This document shows positions 18,750-26,808 of a DNA stretch of 64,000 bases, in pieces. Where the stretch lies: positions 23,741-87,740 of the forward strand of contig NZ_KB907817.1 in NCBI RefSeq assembly GCF_000382225.1, given 5' to 3'. Every line of letters begins with the position of its first letter. Position 1 is the stretch's first letter. A program made the translations under genes and the position numbers. This DNA comes from Hymenobacter aerophilus DSM 13606. GTDB taxonomy: Bacteria > Bacteroidota > Bacteroidia > Cytophagales > Hymenobacteraceae. The notes beneath the pieces were generated by a model that was not told the origin of the DNA, ran no database searches, and saw only the letters and a program-made list of their open reading frames with translations.

Positions 18750-18884
18750 GTCCAACGGTTTCGGGCTTGGCGAAGGTGGCAATTTTTACCACAAATGTTG
18801 ATGCGGAGAATCAATGTTTGATTAACTACAAATGTGCCTGCGGAGCACCAAGCCGCCACTTTTGCCAAACCCGTGTTAGTGGCA
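18750..18884. other. attC-like folded element
   Basis: An imperfect palindrome of about 135 bases. The outer boxes are GTCCAAC (18750-18756, matching RYYYAAC) and GTTAG (18775 side: 18875-18879). Next come the arms CGGGCTTGGC (18762-18771) and GCCAAACCCG (18864-18873), then GTGGC/GCCAC. In the middle are two tandem small hairpins, TTGAT/ATCAA (18798-18814) and GTGC/GCAC (18834-18848), each preceded by ACAAATG and each with TGCGGA in the loop although the stems differ. This layout resembles an integron attC site with structured terminal loops. No integrase gene is in the window. Confidence 0.5.
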
Positions 18885-18888
18885 GTTT

Positions 18889-19077
18889 TTATTTTTCAGG
18901 TTGTTGTTTCTTTTTCAGTATAAAGCATATGCAGAAAATAAATGTAATTAGGTAAAGAATACCCAATGCAGTTTTTTTGAAAGTGAATGTCTCAAAGTCA
19001 AATTCTCGAACCAAAGCAAGTCCAATTGGAAAGGCAAGTAATGCGAAGACGAAGTTAAAGCCTATTTTATTCTTCAT
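18889..19077 (-). CDS. Small low-GC membrane protein, cassette-like
   Basis: 62 residues with two hydrophobic spans (FNFVFALLAFPIGLALV and LGILYLITFIFCICFIL) and a basic end KKKQQPEK. I do not recognise the family. Its base composition is far more AT-rich than the genes around it. It starts 30 bases inside a TGCCACTAAC site (19108-19117) and ends a few bases before the inverted copy GTTAGTGGCA (18875-18884), so it fills the space between two inverted core sites as a gene cassette would. Foreign origin is inferred. It could still be a native small membrane protein. Confidence 0.55.
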   Translation of the reverse strand: MKNKIGFNFVFALLAFPIGLALVREFDFETFTFKKTALGILYLITFIFCICFILKKKQQPEK

Positions 19078-19107
19078 ATTTAATGATTACAGTCGGTTCG
19101 GCAAAAT

Positions 19108-19219
19108 TGCCACTAACATCCGGGTTGCCGAAACTCGGCACCTCTGTGAGTTTCGGCAACCCGCGCTATGTACGCAAGTAACCTTCGGCAAGCATACCCA
19201 CGGTGGTATGCTTGCCGAA
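19108..19219. repeat. Core site and two strong hairpins upstream of the small membrane gene
   Basis: TGCCACTAAC at 19108-19117 is the inverted counterpart of the site at 18875-18884. Next to it is a perfect 16-base stem (19121-19136 with 19148-19163, arm CGGGTTGCCGAAACTC). A second perfect 15-base stem (19184-19198 with 19205-19219, arm TTCGGCAAGCATACC) follows. Both stems share TTCGGCAA with the arms of the attC-like element, which suggests one family of folded sites. Confidence 0.65.
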
Positions 19220-19221
19220 AC

Positions 19222-19506
19222 TCCAGCTTTCTGCATCCAAGCTTACCGAATGAGGAATATAATCGGATGAGTCGGATGCTTAGCTTGCAGTAGAAGCAGG
19301 GCCACCACACCCCAGCGGGTCCTCAAGTATACAGCGTTTCAGCGGAAACTCCACGCTTTCGAGGGCGCTTCGGGTTCCGGGCTTGGTTAGGTGCGGTGGT
19401 GCAGGGGCGGTTGTGCCATTGAACGGTTGCGTTATGCTCACTAGCCGTCAGCAACGACACAAGTGGCTAATGATTCGCGCTGTAGATGCTGAATCTCGCA
19501 ACTGAT
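19222..19506. other. Intergenic stretch without a recognised gene
   Basis: No convincing open frame is seen. The only notable feature is a 28-base sequence at 19442-19469 (starting TAGCCGTCAGCAACG, ending AAGTGGCTA) that recurs at 57127-57155, again close to the 3' end of a minus-strand gene. Confidence 0.6.
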
Positions 19507-20982
19507 TCACTTGGTCAGAGATTTAGGCCCGCCGTAGTGCACTATGTTCTCAATCATGCCCTTGAAAATGATGGAGTGGAAGGGCACCATGGCGTACCAA
19601 TACAGGCGGCCGGCCAGGCCGTGGGGGCGGAAGGCGGCCAGCTGTTCGAGCGTATTGGTGCCCTCGTTTTCGGGGTCGGGGAGGATGCGGAACTGCAGCC
19701 AGGCTTCGCCGGGGAGCTTCATTTCGGCGTAGAGCAGCAGGCGGCCGTGGGCGCGGTCGGCCACCAGCACGCGCCAGAAGTCGAGCGGGTCGCCGGCGCG
19801 CAGGTCGGTGGGCGAGCGGCGGCCCCGGCGCAGGCCCACGCCGCCGGCCAGCTTGTCGAGCAAACCCCGGATGCGCCAGAGCCAGTCGACCTTGTACCAG
19901 CCCCGCTCGCCGCCGATGCTCCACACGTTTTGCAGCACCTGCTGGGGCGGGCGCGTGAACGAAACCGTCTGCCGGTCGCGGAACAGGCCGAACTGGGGCA
20001 TCTGGATGTGGTCCATGAACTGCTTGGGCATCACGCCGCTGCTCAGCGCGTCGCTCCAGCTGCTCACCACCTCGTTCTGCTCGATGCGCTGGAAGGCCAG
20101 CCGCACGGCCGCATCGTAGCTCATGCACTGGTGGGGCACCACGGCCCCGATGCTGCGGGCCGGGTCGGCCACGGTATCGTTGCGCAGGCTTTCGACCAGG
20201 CTCTGGGCCAGCGAAAACGTGGTGCTCGTGACCAGATACAGCCACCACGACGAGAGCCGGGGCGTGAGCACGGGCACCGTGACGATGTAGCGCCGGAGCC
20301 CGCGCGCCTCGGCCAGCCCCAGCAGCATCTGGCGGTAGGTCAGCACGTCGGGCCCGCCAATATCGAACGAGCGGCCGAGGCAGGCGGGGTTGCCGAGCAC
20401 CTGCAGCAGGTAAAACATCACGTCGCGGATGCCGATGGGCTGGCAGCGCGAGTTCAGCCAGCGCGGCGTCACCATCACGGGCAGCTTCTCCACCAAATCC
20501 CGGATAATCTCAAACGACGCCGAGCCCGAGCCGATGATGATGCTGGCCCGCAACACCGTCAGCTGGGCGGTTTCAACGCGGCGGAGCACTTTCTCGACGG
20601 CTTTGCGCGAGCGAAGGTGCACGCTCAGGGCCCGGTCGTTGGCGATGCCCGACAGGTAGATAATCTGCCGGCAGCTGGTGTGGCTGAGGTAGCGGCCAAA
20701 GCGCCGGGCCGACTGCTGCTCCAGCCGGAAAAAGTCCTTGTCGTGCCCGCTCATAGAGTGCACCAGGTAGTAGGCTACGTCGATATCGAGCGGCAAATCG
20801 GCCAGCGAATCGGGCTTGAGCAGGTCGCCCTCGGCCACCGTGATGCTGGCGCGCAGGCGCTCCGGAAACTCGAAGCGGCGGGCGTCGCGCACGAGGCAGG
20901 TAACGTGGTGGCCCGCCTCAACGAGCAGCGGCAGCAGGCGCTGGCCAATGTAGCCGGTGGCCCCGGTGAGCAGAATGTGCAT
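19507..20982 (-). CDS. NAD(P)-binding SDR-like protein with DUF2867 C-terminal domain
   Basis: 491 residues in two parts. Residues 1-300 form an atypical SDR/NmrA-like Rossmann domain: MHILLTGATGYIGQRLLPLL with the GATGYIG dinucleotide motif, VAYYLVHSM near 88 and IIYLSGIAN near 118. Residues from about 330 on (WSIGGERGWYKVDWLWRIRG, LDFWRVLVADRAHGRLLLYAEM, YWYAMVPFHSIIFKGM) match the DUF2867 region common in Bacteroidota and actinobacterial SDRs. The reaction is unknown. It has no obvious operon partner. Fragments of AGCTGTTAGCT phrase repeat lie just upstream at about 20995-21024. Confidence 0.88.
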   Translation of the reverse strand: MHILLTGATGYIGQRLLPLLVEAGHHVTCLVRDARRFEFPERLRASITVAEGDLLKPDSLADLPLDIDVAYYLVHSMSGHDKDFFRLEQQSARRFGRYLSHTSCRQIIYLSGIANDRALSVHLRSRKAVEKVLRRVETAQLTVLRASIIIGSGSASFEIIRDLVEKLPVMVTPRWLNSRCQPIGIRDVMFYLLQVLGNPACLGRSFDIGGPDVLTYRQMLLGLAEARGLRRYIVTVPVLTPRLSSWWLYLVTSTTFSLAQSLVESLRNDTVADPARSIGAVVPHQCMSYDAAVRLAFQRIEQNEVVSSWSDALSSGVMPKQFMDHIQMPQFGLFRDRQTVSFTRPPQQVLQNVWSIGGERGWYKVDWLWRIRGLLDKLAGGVGLRRGRRSPTDLRAGDPLDFWRVLVADRAHGRLLLYAEMKLPGEAWLQFRILPDPENEGTNTLEQLAAFRPHGLAGRLYWYAMVPFHSIIFKGMIENIVHYGGPKSLTK

Positions 20983-21131
20983 GGGTCTGAGCGGTTAGCT
21001 GAAAGCGGGTAGCTGTTAGCTTCCGGGCCGACAGCCGCACAATCTGCCGGCCGGCAGATGCTGCTTACTATTCAACTCTCAATTCAGACGGCAGGTTTTC
21101 CTGTAAAAAGCGAAAGCGGCTTTGGAGTCAG

Positions 21132-21248
21132 TGAACCGTGTAGAGACGCGTCCTCGCGTCTCAATCGTTGAACAGGACTATTGCACGGCACCGTTGCACC
21201 GATTTCGTTCAACGATTGAGACGCGAGGACGCGTCTCTACACGGTTCA
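21132..21248. repeat. Perfect palindrome of the GTAGAGACGCG family
   Basis: Two 42-base arms, 21132-21173 and 21207-21248, are exact reverse complements, with a 33-base loop. Inside each arm GAGACGCGTCCTCGCGTCTC is a smaller dyad. Similar GTAGAGACGCG palindromes are, from general memory, scattered in other bacterial genomes. It lies between two minus-strand genes, and nothing else is seen in this 306-base gap. Confidence 0.9.
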
Positions 21249-21288
21249 TTTCTGCTGGGCGGCCGGAAATTCAGGCTAGCGTAGCTGA

Positions 21289-21693
21289 CTACAGAATGGA
21301 CAGGCCATTCTGGCGGGCCATAGCCATTTTGGCCTGGAACAGGTCGCCCATTTTGCGGGCGCGGAGCTTGATTTCGGTGGCATTGTCGCCCACGAACATG
21401 CTGTCCACGATTTCGCCGAACAGCGCCAGCCACCGCTCGAAGTGCTCCTCACCGATGGGTAGGTACAGGTGCTTGGCGCCGGGGTTGCCGCGGTAGCCGG
21501 CCGCCTGGGCCAGCAGGGCCGCCGTCCAGAAGCGCGTCATGGTATCGAGGTGGGTGGGCCAGTGGCCGTCGGGGATGCGGGCGGCAAAAACGGGCCCCAG
21601 CAGCTCGTCGCGGCGCACTACGGTGTAAAAGGCGTCAATCAGCCGCCGGATATCTTCCTGGTTGGTGATGTCGGATAGGGCAACGGTTTCCAT
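21289..21693 (-). CDS. Group III truncated hemoglobin
   Basis: A 2-on-2 globin of 134 residues. The proximal His is in GEEHFERWLALF near 80, the B-helix has AFYTVVRRDELLGPVF with the FY pair, and WPTHLDTMTRFWTAALL contains the CD/E region with the WxxxL pattern of group III proteins. These proteins bind O2 or NO; next to a nitrite reductase cluster, nitric oxide handling is a reasonable inference. It ends the run of minus-strand nitrogen-oxide genes, separated by 133 bases from the SCO gene. Confidence 0.9.
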   Translation of the reverse strand: METVALSDITNQEDIRRLIDAFYTVVRRDELLGPVFAARIPDGHWPTHLDTMTRFWTAALLAQAAGYRGNPGAKHLYLPIGEEHFERWLALFGEIVDSMFVGDNATEIKLRARKMGDLFQAKMAMARQNGLSIL

Positions 21694-21826
21694 GGGGCAA
21701 GCGGTTTGGGCGGTTATTCAGGGCCGCCGCAAACAGCAGCAGCCGGCACTACAAGGATACGGCGGGCGCGGCGAAGCAGCGTATGCGCTGCATCATAACA
21801 GCTACACAGTTTGGGCCAGCCGCGGC

Positions 21827-22444
21827 TCATTTAAGCAAGGTTTTGATTTGGCGGATAGTTTCGTCGGGGTTCACGCCCAGGCCTTCCTGCTGAAAGCGCG
21901 GCACGCCGTTTTTGTCCAGCACAATGAGCTTGTTGGCGTGCGAGAAATTACCATCGGCCGCCTTTTCGTACTGCACATTCAGCAGCACCGACAACGTGCG
22001 CACGGCTTCCTCGGAGCCGCGCAGCAGCACCCAGTTTTTGCCCAAATCCTTCTCGGTGGCGTACTTTTTCAGCTGCGCGGCCGAGTCGCGGGCCACATCG
22101 AAGCTGACGAGGGCGTAGTTGATCTGGCCGTCGGCCGCCAGCCGGGTTTCAATGGCCTTCATGTCGTCGGTGAGGCGGGGGCAGGCGTAGCCGCAGTTGG
22201 TAAACACCATGGCCAGCAACGTGGGCTTGCCGGCCAGCTCGGGCAGGTGCAGTGGCTTCTTGTCCTGGGTTTCGAAGGTGTCGGGCAGCTGAAACACGCT
22301 TTCCGTCGGCAGCCCCGAAACCGGGCGCGTCGTGGTGGGCGCGGGCGCCGCCATTGCCGGGGCGGTGGCGGCGGCTTCGTCGGGGTTGGTGTTGCAGCCG
22401 GCCAGCAGCAGGCCAGCGGCGGCCAGCAGAAGGAGTTGTTTCAT
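21827..22444 (-). CDS. SCO1/SenC family copper chaperone lipoprotein
   Basis: Thioredoxin-fold copper-delivery protein of 205 residues. A lipoprotein signal ends at LLLAGCNT. The copper ligands are the two Cys in TNCGYACPRL near 88-92 and His in FSHANKLIVLD near 172. SCO proteins load copper into cytochrome oxidases and into NirK or NosZ. It lies nine bases after the FGE-like gene and directly follows nirK in the operon, so the likely client is the copper nitrite reductase. Anchored in a membrane and facing the periplasm. Confidence 0.92.
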   Translation of the reverse strand: MKQLLLLAAAGLLLAGCNTNPDEAAATAPAMAAPAPTTTRPVSGLPTESVFQLPDTFETQDKKPLHLPELAGKPTLLAMVFTNCGYACPRLTDDMKAIETRLAADGQINYALVSFDVARDSAAQLKKYATEKDLGKNWVLLRGSEEAVRTLSVLLNVQYEKAADGNFSHANKLIVLDKNGVPRFQQEGLGVNPDETIRQIKTLLK

Positions 22445-22452
22445 GGAGGAAA

Positions 22453-23250
22453 TTAAATGCTTTGGGCGCAGCGGAAGCCCAGGTTTTGGATGCAGAAATT
22501 GCCTTTCAGGCTGCCGCGGTAGCCGAAGCGCATGAAGCCCGCGTAGTCGGTTTTGTCTTTCACGCTCACGGCCCCGGCGGCGCAGAAGGCCTGCACCTCA
22601 TCGGTGGTGTTGCCCCGCGAGTCGGTCGAGCCCACGAAGCTGTTGAAGTCGAAAGTCCACTCCCAAATCAGGCCGTGCATATCGTAGAGGCCGTATTGGT
22701 TGACGTAGGTAGACTTGACCGGGGGCAGCACCGCGGGGTTGGGCCGCTTGTACCAATCCAGAATGTAGTCGGTGAGCGAGTTGAAGCGGATGTTGCGGGG
22801 CTTGCCGTTGCCGGCCAGCTCCCACTCGGCCACTGTGGGCAGGCGCTTGCCCTTCCATCGGGCATAAGCCTGGGCGGCAAACCACGACACGCTCACGACC
22901 GGGGCAGACAGCAGCCGGGCATCGGTAGGGGCCAGGGTGGTGTCGGTGGCCCAGTGGTGGAGGTAGTTTTTGTCGGCGAACAGCCGGTTTACCCGCGAGC
23001 GGCGCCAGGCCGGATTGCGCTTTACAAACTCGATAAACTCGGCGTTGGTCACGGCGTACTCATCAAGCCGGAAGGCCGCCACCGGCACGGGCCGGGTGGC
23101 TTCCGTCCGGAAAAACGGCGCGTACACGCCCCCCGGCACCGTGTGCATGGGCTTGACCGGCCTGGCCGGCGCCCGGCCGGCCTGGGCCAGTGCGCCGGGA
23201 GCCGCCGCCAGCAGCAGAATCAGAAAAAGTAAATGCTTGATGCGTGCCAT
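22453..23250 (-). CDS. Formylglycine-generating-enzyme-like (SUMF1) exported protein
   Basis: 265 residues with a signal peptide (HLLFLILLLAAAPGALAQ). FGE-sulfatase fold motifs are present: PVAAFRLDEYAVTNAEFIEF, PVVSVSWFAAQAYARWKGKRLPTVAEWE, NQYGLYDMHGLIWEWTFD and the final FCIQNLGFRCAQS. In true FGE, two active-site Cys act on sulfatases; here most copies of this type in Bacteroidota sit beside nirK or nosZ and act in maturation or electron transfer, which is inference. An upstream ATG seven codons earlier is less likely because the signal peptide begins at MARIKHLL. It lies between nirK and the SCO gene. Confidence 0.88.
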   Translation of the reverse strand: MARIKHLLFLILLLAAAPGALAQAGRAPARPVKPMHTVPGGVYAPFFRTEATRPVPVAAFRLDEYAVTNAEFIEFVKRNPAWRRSRVNRLFADKNYLHHWATDTTLAPTDARLLSAPVVSVSWFAAQAYARWKGKRLPTVAEWELAGNGKPRNIRFNSLTDYILDWYKRPNPAVLPPVKSTYVNQYGLYDMHGLIWEWTFDFNSFVGSTDSRGNTTDEVQAFCAAGAVSVKDKTDYAGFMRFGYRGSLKGNFCIQNLGFRCAQSI

Positions 23251-23294
23251 GCTGCCAACTGCGTCAATCAACCAAAGGCCGCGTACCGGCCCGC

Positions 23295-24359
23295 TTATTT
23301 GGTGCGCTTGAAAACGGCCGGGTTTTCTTCGCCGCTCACCTTAATCTGGGCAATGGCGCCCTTGTTGAAGGCCCGGTAAATCGAGTGGTCCACCAGGTTG
23401 AGCACGCCCGGCACCTGCAACGACATTTCGACGACGCTGGAGCCGCCGGCCGGAATGAGCGTGGTTTGCACGTTGGTATTTACCGCGCTGCCGCCTTCCA
23501 TGTACACCTTGTCGAATATCTCGCCGATGGCGTGGAACGAGGACACCAGGTTGGGCCCGCCGTTGCCCACGAACAGGCGCACGTTTTCGCCCACGTTGGC
23601 CTGCAGGGCGTTTTTGCCGGTGGTCGAGCGCACGCGGCCGTTAAACAGCACGTAGTCGGCCTGCTCCCGGATGGCTTTTTCCTCGTCGAAGGGCTGCAGG
23701 CCCTGCGCCTCAAACTTGCCTTTGGTGTAGAAGTCGCCCTGCATGAGGTAAAACTCGCGGTCGACTTTGGGCAAACCCTCGGCGGGCTCCACCAGAATCA
23801 GGCCGTACATGCCGTTGGCGATGTGCATGCCCACCGGGCCGGTGGCGCAGTGGTACACAAACAAACCCGGCTGCAACACCCGAAACTGGAAGTTGGCACT
23901 CTGGCCCGGCGCCACGTTGGTGGCTTCGGCGCCGCCGCCCGGCCCGTTCACGGCGTGCAGGTCGATGTTGTGCACCACCTTGCTGTCGGGGGCATTCTTG
24001 AGGGTGAAATCCACCAAGTCGCCCACCCGCACCCGGATGAACTTGCCGGGCACTTTGCCGCCAAAAGTCCAGAAGGTGTACTCGGTGTCGTCGGAAATCT
24101 TCATCACCTTCTCTATCACCTCCAGCTCCACCATCACCTTTTTGGGCGTGTTGTACGTCAGGGGCTTGGGCACCAGCGGGGCATCGGTGAGCTCGGCCGT
24201 GACGGTGCCGGTCAGCGGGGCATTCAGGTCGACGGCGGCGGCGGTGTCGGCGGCCTTGTCCTGGCCCGTTTCCTGGCAGGAAAACAGGAGCGTGGACGCG
24301 GAAAGGGCCGTCAGCAGAAGGCCGATTCGGACTTGCGGGAAATCGGGTAAGAAGCGCAT
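23295..24359 (-). CDS. nirK: Copper-containing nitrite reductase NirK
   Basis: Periplasmic two-domain cupredoxin that reduces nitrite to nitric oxide. 354 residues with a lipobox (TLLFSCQET). Type 1 copper ligands are His in [10 protein letters not shown], Cys and His in [19 protein letters not shown], and its Met. Type 2 ligands are His in IDLHA, the His before the Cys, and His in [10 protein letters not shown]; the catalytic His is in [11 protein letters not shown]. The short C-to-H spacing is the AniA/Bacteroidota type. The start at 24359 is chosen over 24416 because the signal peptide begins near [16 protein letters not shown]. Co-directional with cytochrome c upstream and FGE-like and SCO genes downstream. 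Confidence 0.95.
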   Translation of the reverse strand: MRFLPDFPQVRIGLLLTALSASTLLFSCQETGQDKAADTAAAVDLNAPLTGTVTAELTDAPLVPKPLTYNTPKKVMVELEVIEKVMKISDDTEYTFWTFGGKVPGKFIRVRVGDLVDFTLKNAPDSKVVHNIDLHAVNGPGGGAEATNVAPGQSANFQFRVLQPGLFVYHCATGPVGMHIANGMYGLILVEPAEGLPKVDREFYLMQGDFYTKGKFEAQGLQPFDEEKAIREQADYVLFNGRVRSTTGKNALQANVGENVRLFVGNGGPNLVSSFHAIGEIFDKVYMEGGSAVNTNVQTTLIPAGGSSVVEMSLQVPGVLNLVDHSIYRAFNKGAIAQIKVSGEENPAVFKRTK

Positions 24360-24439
24360 GCGTTGGGTTCTGTAAACTTTAGAGAGAGAAGACGTTATCC
24401 GCGGCCAGGCCGGCAAGCGGGCGCCTGCGTAACGTCCGG

Positions 24440-24486
24440 GGCCCCTGCGGCTAGTGGGCCGGGCTGGCCCGCCGGCCGCAGGGGCG
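24440..24486. repeat. Hairpin between cytochrome c gene and nirK
   Basis: CGCCCCTGCGGC and its complement GCCGCAGGGGCG (24440-24451 and about 24474-24486) form a 12-base stem with a loop that contains GGGCCGGGCTGGCCC. Read on the minus strand it lies between the two genes of the operon. It lacks a T-tract on that strand, so partial attenuation or RNA processing is possible. Confidence 0.6.
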
Positions 24487-24501
24487 TTTGGTCGGCGGAG
24501 C

Positions 24502-25041
24502 TTAGTTTTTGGCTACCAGCGTGCGCATGTACTCCAGCACCTCGCGGCCTTCGGTTTCCGAAAGGCCCTGGTTAGGCATGCGCACCATGCACTGCTCCAG
24601 GGCCTTCTGGGCCTCCGGGTCGGTGTCGAGCATCTTGTCGGTATGCACAATCATGTTCATAATCCACTCGGGCTTGCGGTGCTCGGTGATGTTGGCCCAG
24701 CCCGGCCCGACCACACGGTTGGTGCCCATGCTGTGGCACGACTGGCACTTGAGCTCCGAAATGGCCTTGCCCTTGGCGGCCATATCCTGGTCGACGGTGG
24801 GGCCGAGCTTTACCTGGTCGGCGGTGAAAATGCCATCGGCCCCGCCGGCTTCCGGTGCCGCGTCGGCCTTGGCCATGGCGTCCTTGGCCGCCGGCGTGTC
24901 GTAGATGCTGCCCGAGCTGGCCGTCGTGTCTTCGGCCGGGGCGTCGCTGCCGCCGCAGGCGCTGAACGCCGCGCCGCCCGCGAGCAGCGCCGCCGCCAGC
25001 ACCAGCGAGCGGAGGGAGTGGGGTGTGGTTGAAAATGCCAT
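24502..25041 (-). CDS. Class I c-type cytochrome, lipoprotein
   Basis: 179 residues. The lipobox AFSACGGSD ends a signal peptide and is followed by an Ala/Asp-rich linker. One heme-binding motif CQSCH is near residue 98, with an axial Met likely in [22 protein letters not shown]. It should pass electrons to NirK, whose gene follows by 140 bases on the same strand. Membrane-anchored in the periplasm. It heads the nitrite-reduction cluster; the FNR-type box at 25283-25298 lies about 250 bases upstream of its ATG. Confidence 0.92.
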   Translation of the reverse strand: MAFSTTPHSLRSLVLAAALLAGGAAFSACGGSDAPAEDTTASSGSIYDTPAAKDAMAKADAAPEAGGADGIFTADQVKLGPTVDQDMAAKGKAISELKCQSCHSMGTNRVVGPGWANITEHRKPEWIMNMIVHTDKMLDTDPEAQKALEQCMVRMPNQGLSETEGREVLEYMRTLVAKN

Positions 25042-25282
25042 AAAAGGGGTAAGGGGGAAAAAAGGTGAATGGAAAAGAAAAAAGCGGCTGTCGGCACTCC
25101 TCTGGCTGCCCGGCCCCGACCGTTCACCGAACGATTTGGCCCCTGGCGCGGGCGGCTGAGCAAAGGAGTGGCTGAAGGAGTCGAATGCTTGATTTTAAGG
25201 CTGCTACCCGGGTCAGGCCCGCTGGCAGCAGCCAGGAGCAGTGGGTAATGCGTCAAATCTAGGGTGCGAGGCTCGGGCGTCT

Positions 25283-25298
25283 TATGATGAAAATCATA
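25283..25298. promoter_or_regulatory. FNR/Crp-type operator between divergent denitrification genes
   Basis: TATGATGAAAATCATA is a perfect dyad, TATGAT-N4-ATCATA, close to the FNR-family consensus TTGAT-N4-ATCAA. It is centred about 91 bases before the ATG of the divergent membrane protein and 250 before the cytochrome gene. A Crp/Fnr-family regulator is encoded at 37379. The remainder of 25042-25381 shows no gene. Confidence 0.65.
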
Positions 25299-25381
25299 CA
25301 GTTGGATGATAGAAATCAGAAGCCCCGTCCAGGAATCAGAATAGTTTTACTGCCAGCGTTTCCCTCCTTATCCCGCCCCGC

Positions 25382-26692
25382 ATGCAATCAATGCCCGATT
25401 CCTGGCCGCCCGCTCGTCGGTGGATCCAAATTGCGCTTATCAACTTGGCCGTGGCGGCGCTGCTGGGCGCGCTGATGCGCTACATCTTCCTGTGGGAAGT
25501 GCCGGGCGTGGAGTACCGCAGCATTATGCACGCGCACAGCCACGGCGCCATGCTGGGCTGGGTGTATCTGGCGCTGTTTGCGGGCTACGTGGTGCTGGCC
25601 GGCCCCACCCGGCGGGCCTACACCTACCTGTTCTGGGCCACCCAGCTGACGGTGGTGGCCATTTTCGGGCTGTTTGCGCTGCAGGGCTACTCGGCGGCTT
25701 CCATTGCCGTTACCTGCCTGCACGTGCTGCTCTCGTACGTGGCCGTGGCCCTGCTCTGGCCCGATTTGCGCCGCCGGCTGGCCGGTACGGCCGCGCTGCC
25801 CTACCTGCTGGCGGGCCTGGGCAGCATTGTGCTATCCACGCTGGGGCTGTGGGCGCTGGGGGCTATTATGAGCTCCCGGCCGCCCAACATGACGCTGTTT
25901 TACCTGGCCATCCAGTTCTTCCTGCACGGGCAGCTCAACGGCTGGTTTATGTTTGGCACGCTGGGCCTGGTGGTGGCTTTTCTGGAACGGCGGCAGCTGC
26001 CCCTGCACGCGGCCCGGCTGCGGCAGGCGTTCGGGCTGCTGCTCTGCAGCCTGCTGCCAACGTATGGGCTGGCGGTGGCCTGGGCCGAGCGGCATCCTGC
26101 GGTGTATGCCATTACGGCGCTGGGCGTGCTGCTGCAGCTGCTGGGCGTGGTGCAGTGGCTGCGGGCAGTGTGGCCCGCATTGCAGCAACTCATGGCCCCG
26201 CTCTCGCCGCTGCTGCGCGGCTTGTGGGGTTTTGGCATTGGCTCGCTGGCGTTCAAGGCGCTGGTGCACGCGGCCGTGGCGGTGCCCTACGTGGCCATCA
26301 TGTCGTTTACGGTGCGCAACTTCGTGATTGGGTTTGTGCACCTCGTAACGCTGGGGGCCACTACGCTCACGCTGCTGGCGCTGCTGCACGGGCAGGGGCT
26401 GCTTTCGTTGCGCGGCCGGGGGGCGCGGCTGGGGGCTTGGTTGCTGCTGGCCGGCTTCGTGCTGACGGAGCTGCTGCTGTTTCTGCAGGGCCTCATGCTC
26501 TGGCTCGACTGGAGCTTCATTCCGGCCTACCACACGGTGCTGCTGCTGGCCACGCTGCTGCTGCCCGTCGGGGCGCTGCTGCTGGCCCTGCGCGCCGCCC
26601 AAAAGCCGATTGGGGACCCCGCCGTGCCGCTAAATTCCCATCCCGACTACGCGCCAGTTTCTGCCGACGGCCGCGCCGGGGCGGAGCGGTAG
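25382..26692 (+). CDS. Multi-span membrane protein, possibly heme-copper oxidase subunit I-like
   Basis: 436 residues, with about twelve hydrophobic spans covering almost the whole length. SIMHAHSHGAMLGWVYLAL near 60 resembles the HxHxxxxGW motif of NorB/CcoN-type subunit I, and FFLHGQLNGWFMFGTLGL near 190 recalls its second conserved His region. The full set of heme and copper ligands could not be confirmed, so it may be a degenerate or NnrS-like relative rather than an active nitric oxide reductase. It is divergent from the nirK cluster and shares the FNR-type box. A terminator follows. Confidence 0.75.
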   Translation: MQSMPDSWPPARRWIQIALINLAVAALLGALMRYIFLWEVPGVEYRSIMHAHSHGAMLGWVYLALFAGYVVLAGPTRRAYTYLFWATQLTVVAIFGLFALQGYSAASIAVTCLHVLLSYVAVALLWPDLRRRLAGTAALPYLLAGLGSIVLSTLGLWALGAIMSSRPPNMTLFYLAIQFFLHGQLNGWFMFGTLGLVVAFLERRQLPLHAARLRQAFGLLLCSLLPTYGLAVAWAERHPAVYAITALGVLLQLLGVVQWLRAVWPALQQLMAPLSPLLRGLWGFGIGSLAFKALVHAAVAVPYVAIMSFTVRNFVIGFVHLVTLGATTLTLLALLHGQGLLSLRGRGARLGAWLLLAGFVLTELLLFLQGLMLWLDWSFIPAYHTVLLLATLLLPVGALLLALRAAQKPIGDPAVPLNSHPDYAPVSADGRAGAER

Positions 26693-26710
26693 TAGGGTGC
26701 TTTCTGAATG

Positions 26711-26770
26711 AAAAAGCCCCACGGGCGGCCTCAGTTGGTTTAAACAACCGGGGCCGCCCGTGGGGCTTTA
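26711..26770 (+). terminator. Rho-independent terminator
   Basis: AAAAAGCCCCACGGGCGGCC pairs with GGCCGCCCGTGGGGCTTT across a loop of about 22 bases containing TTGGTTTAAACAACC, itself a small hairpin. A-tract and T-tract on either side make it bidirectional between convergent genes. Confidence 0.88.
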
Positions 26771-26808
26771 AGCAAGCAGCTGATTCGCGCCGGGGCGCGC
26801 AGAAGGGC

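Noticed and set aside
19486..21012. Open frame of about 508 codons opposite the SDR gene
   Set aside because: Shadow of a well-supported gene; no domain and very His/Gln/Arg-rich.
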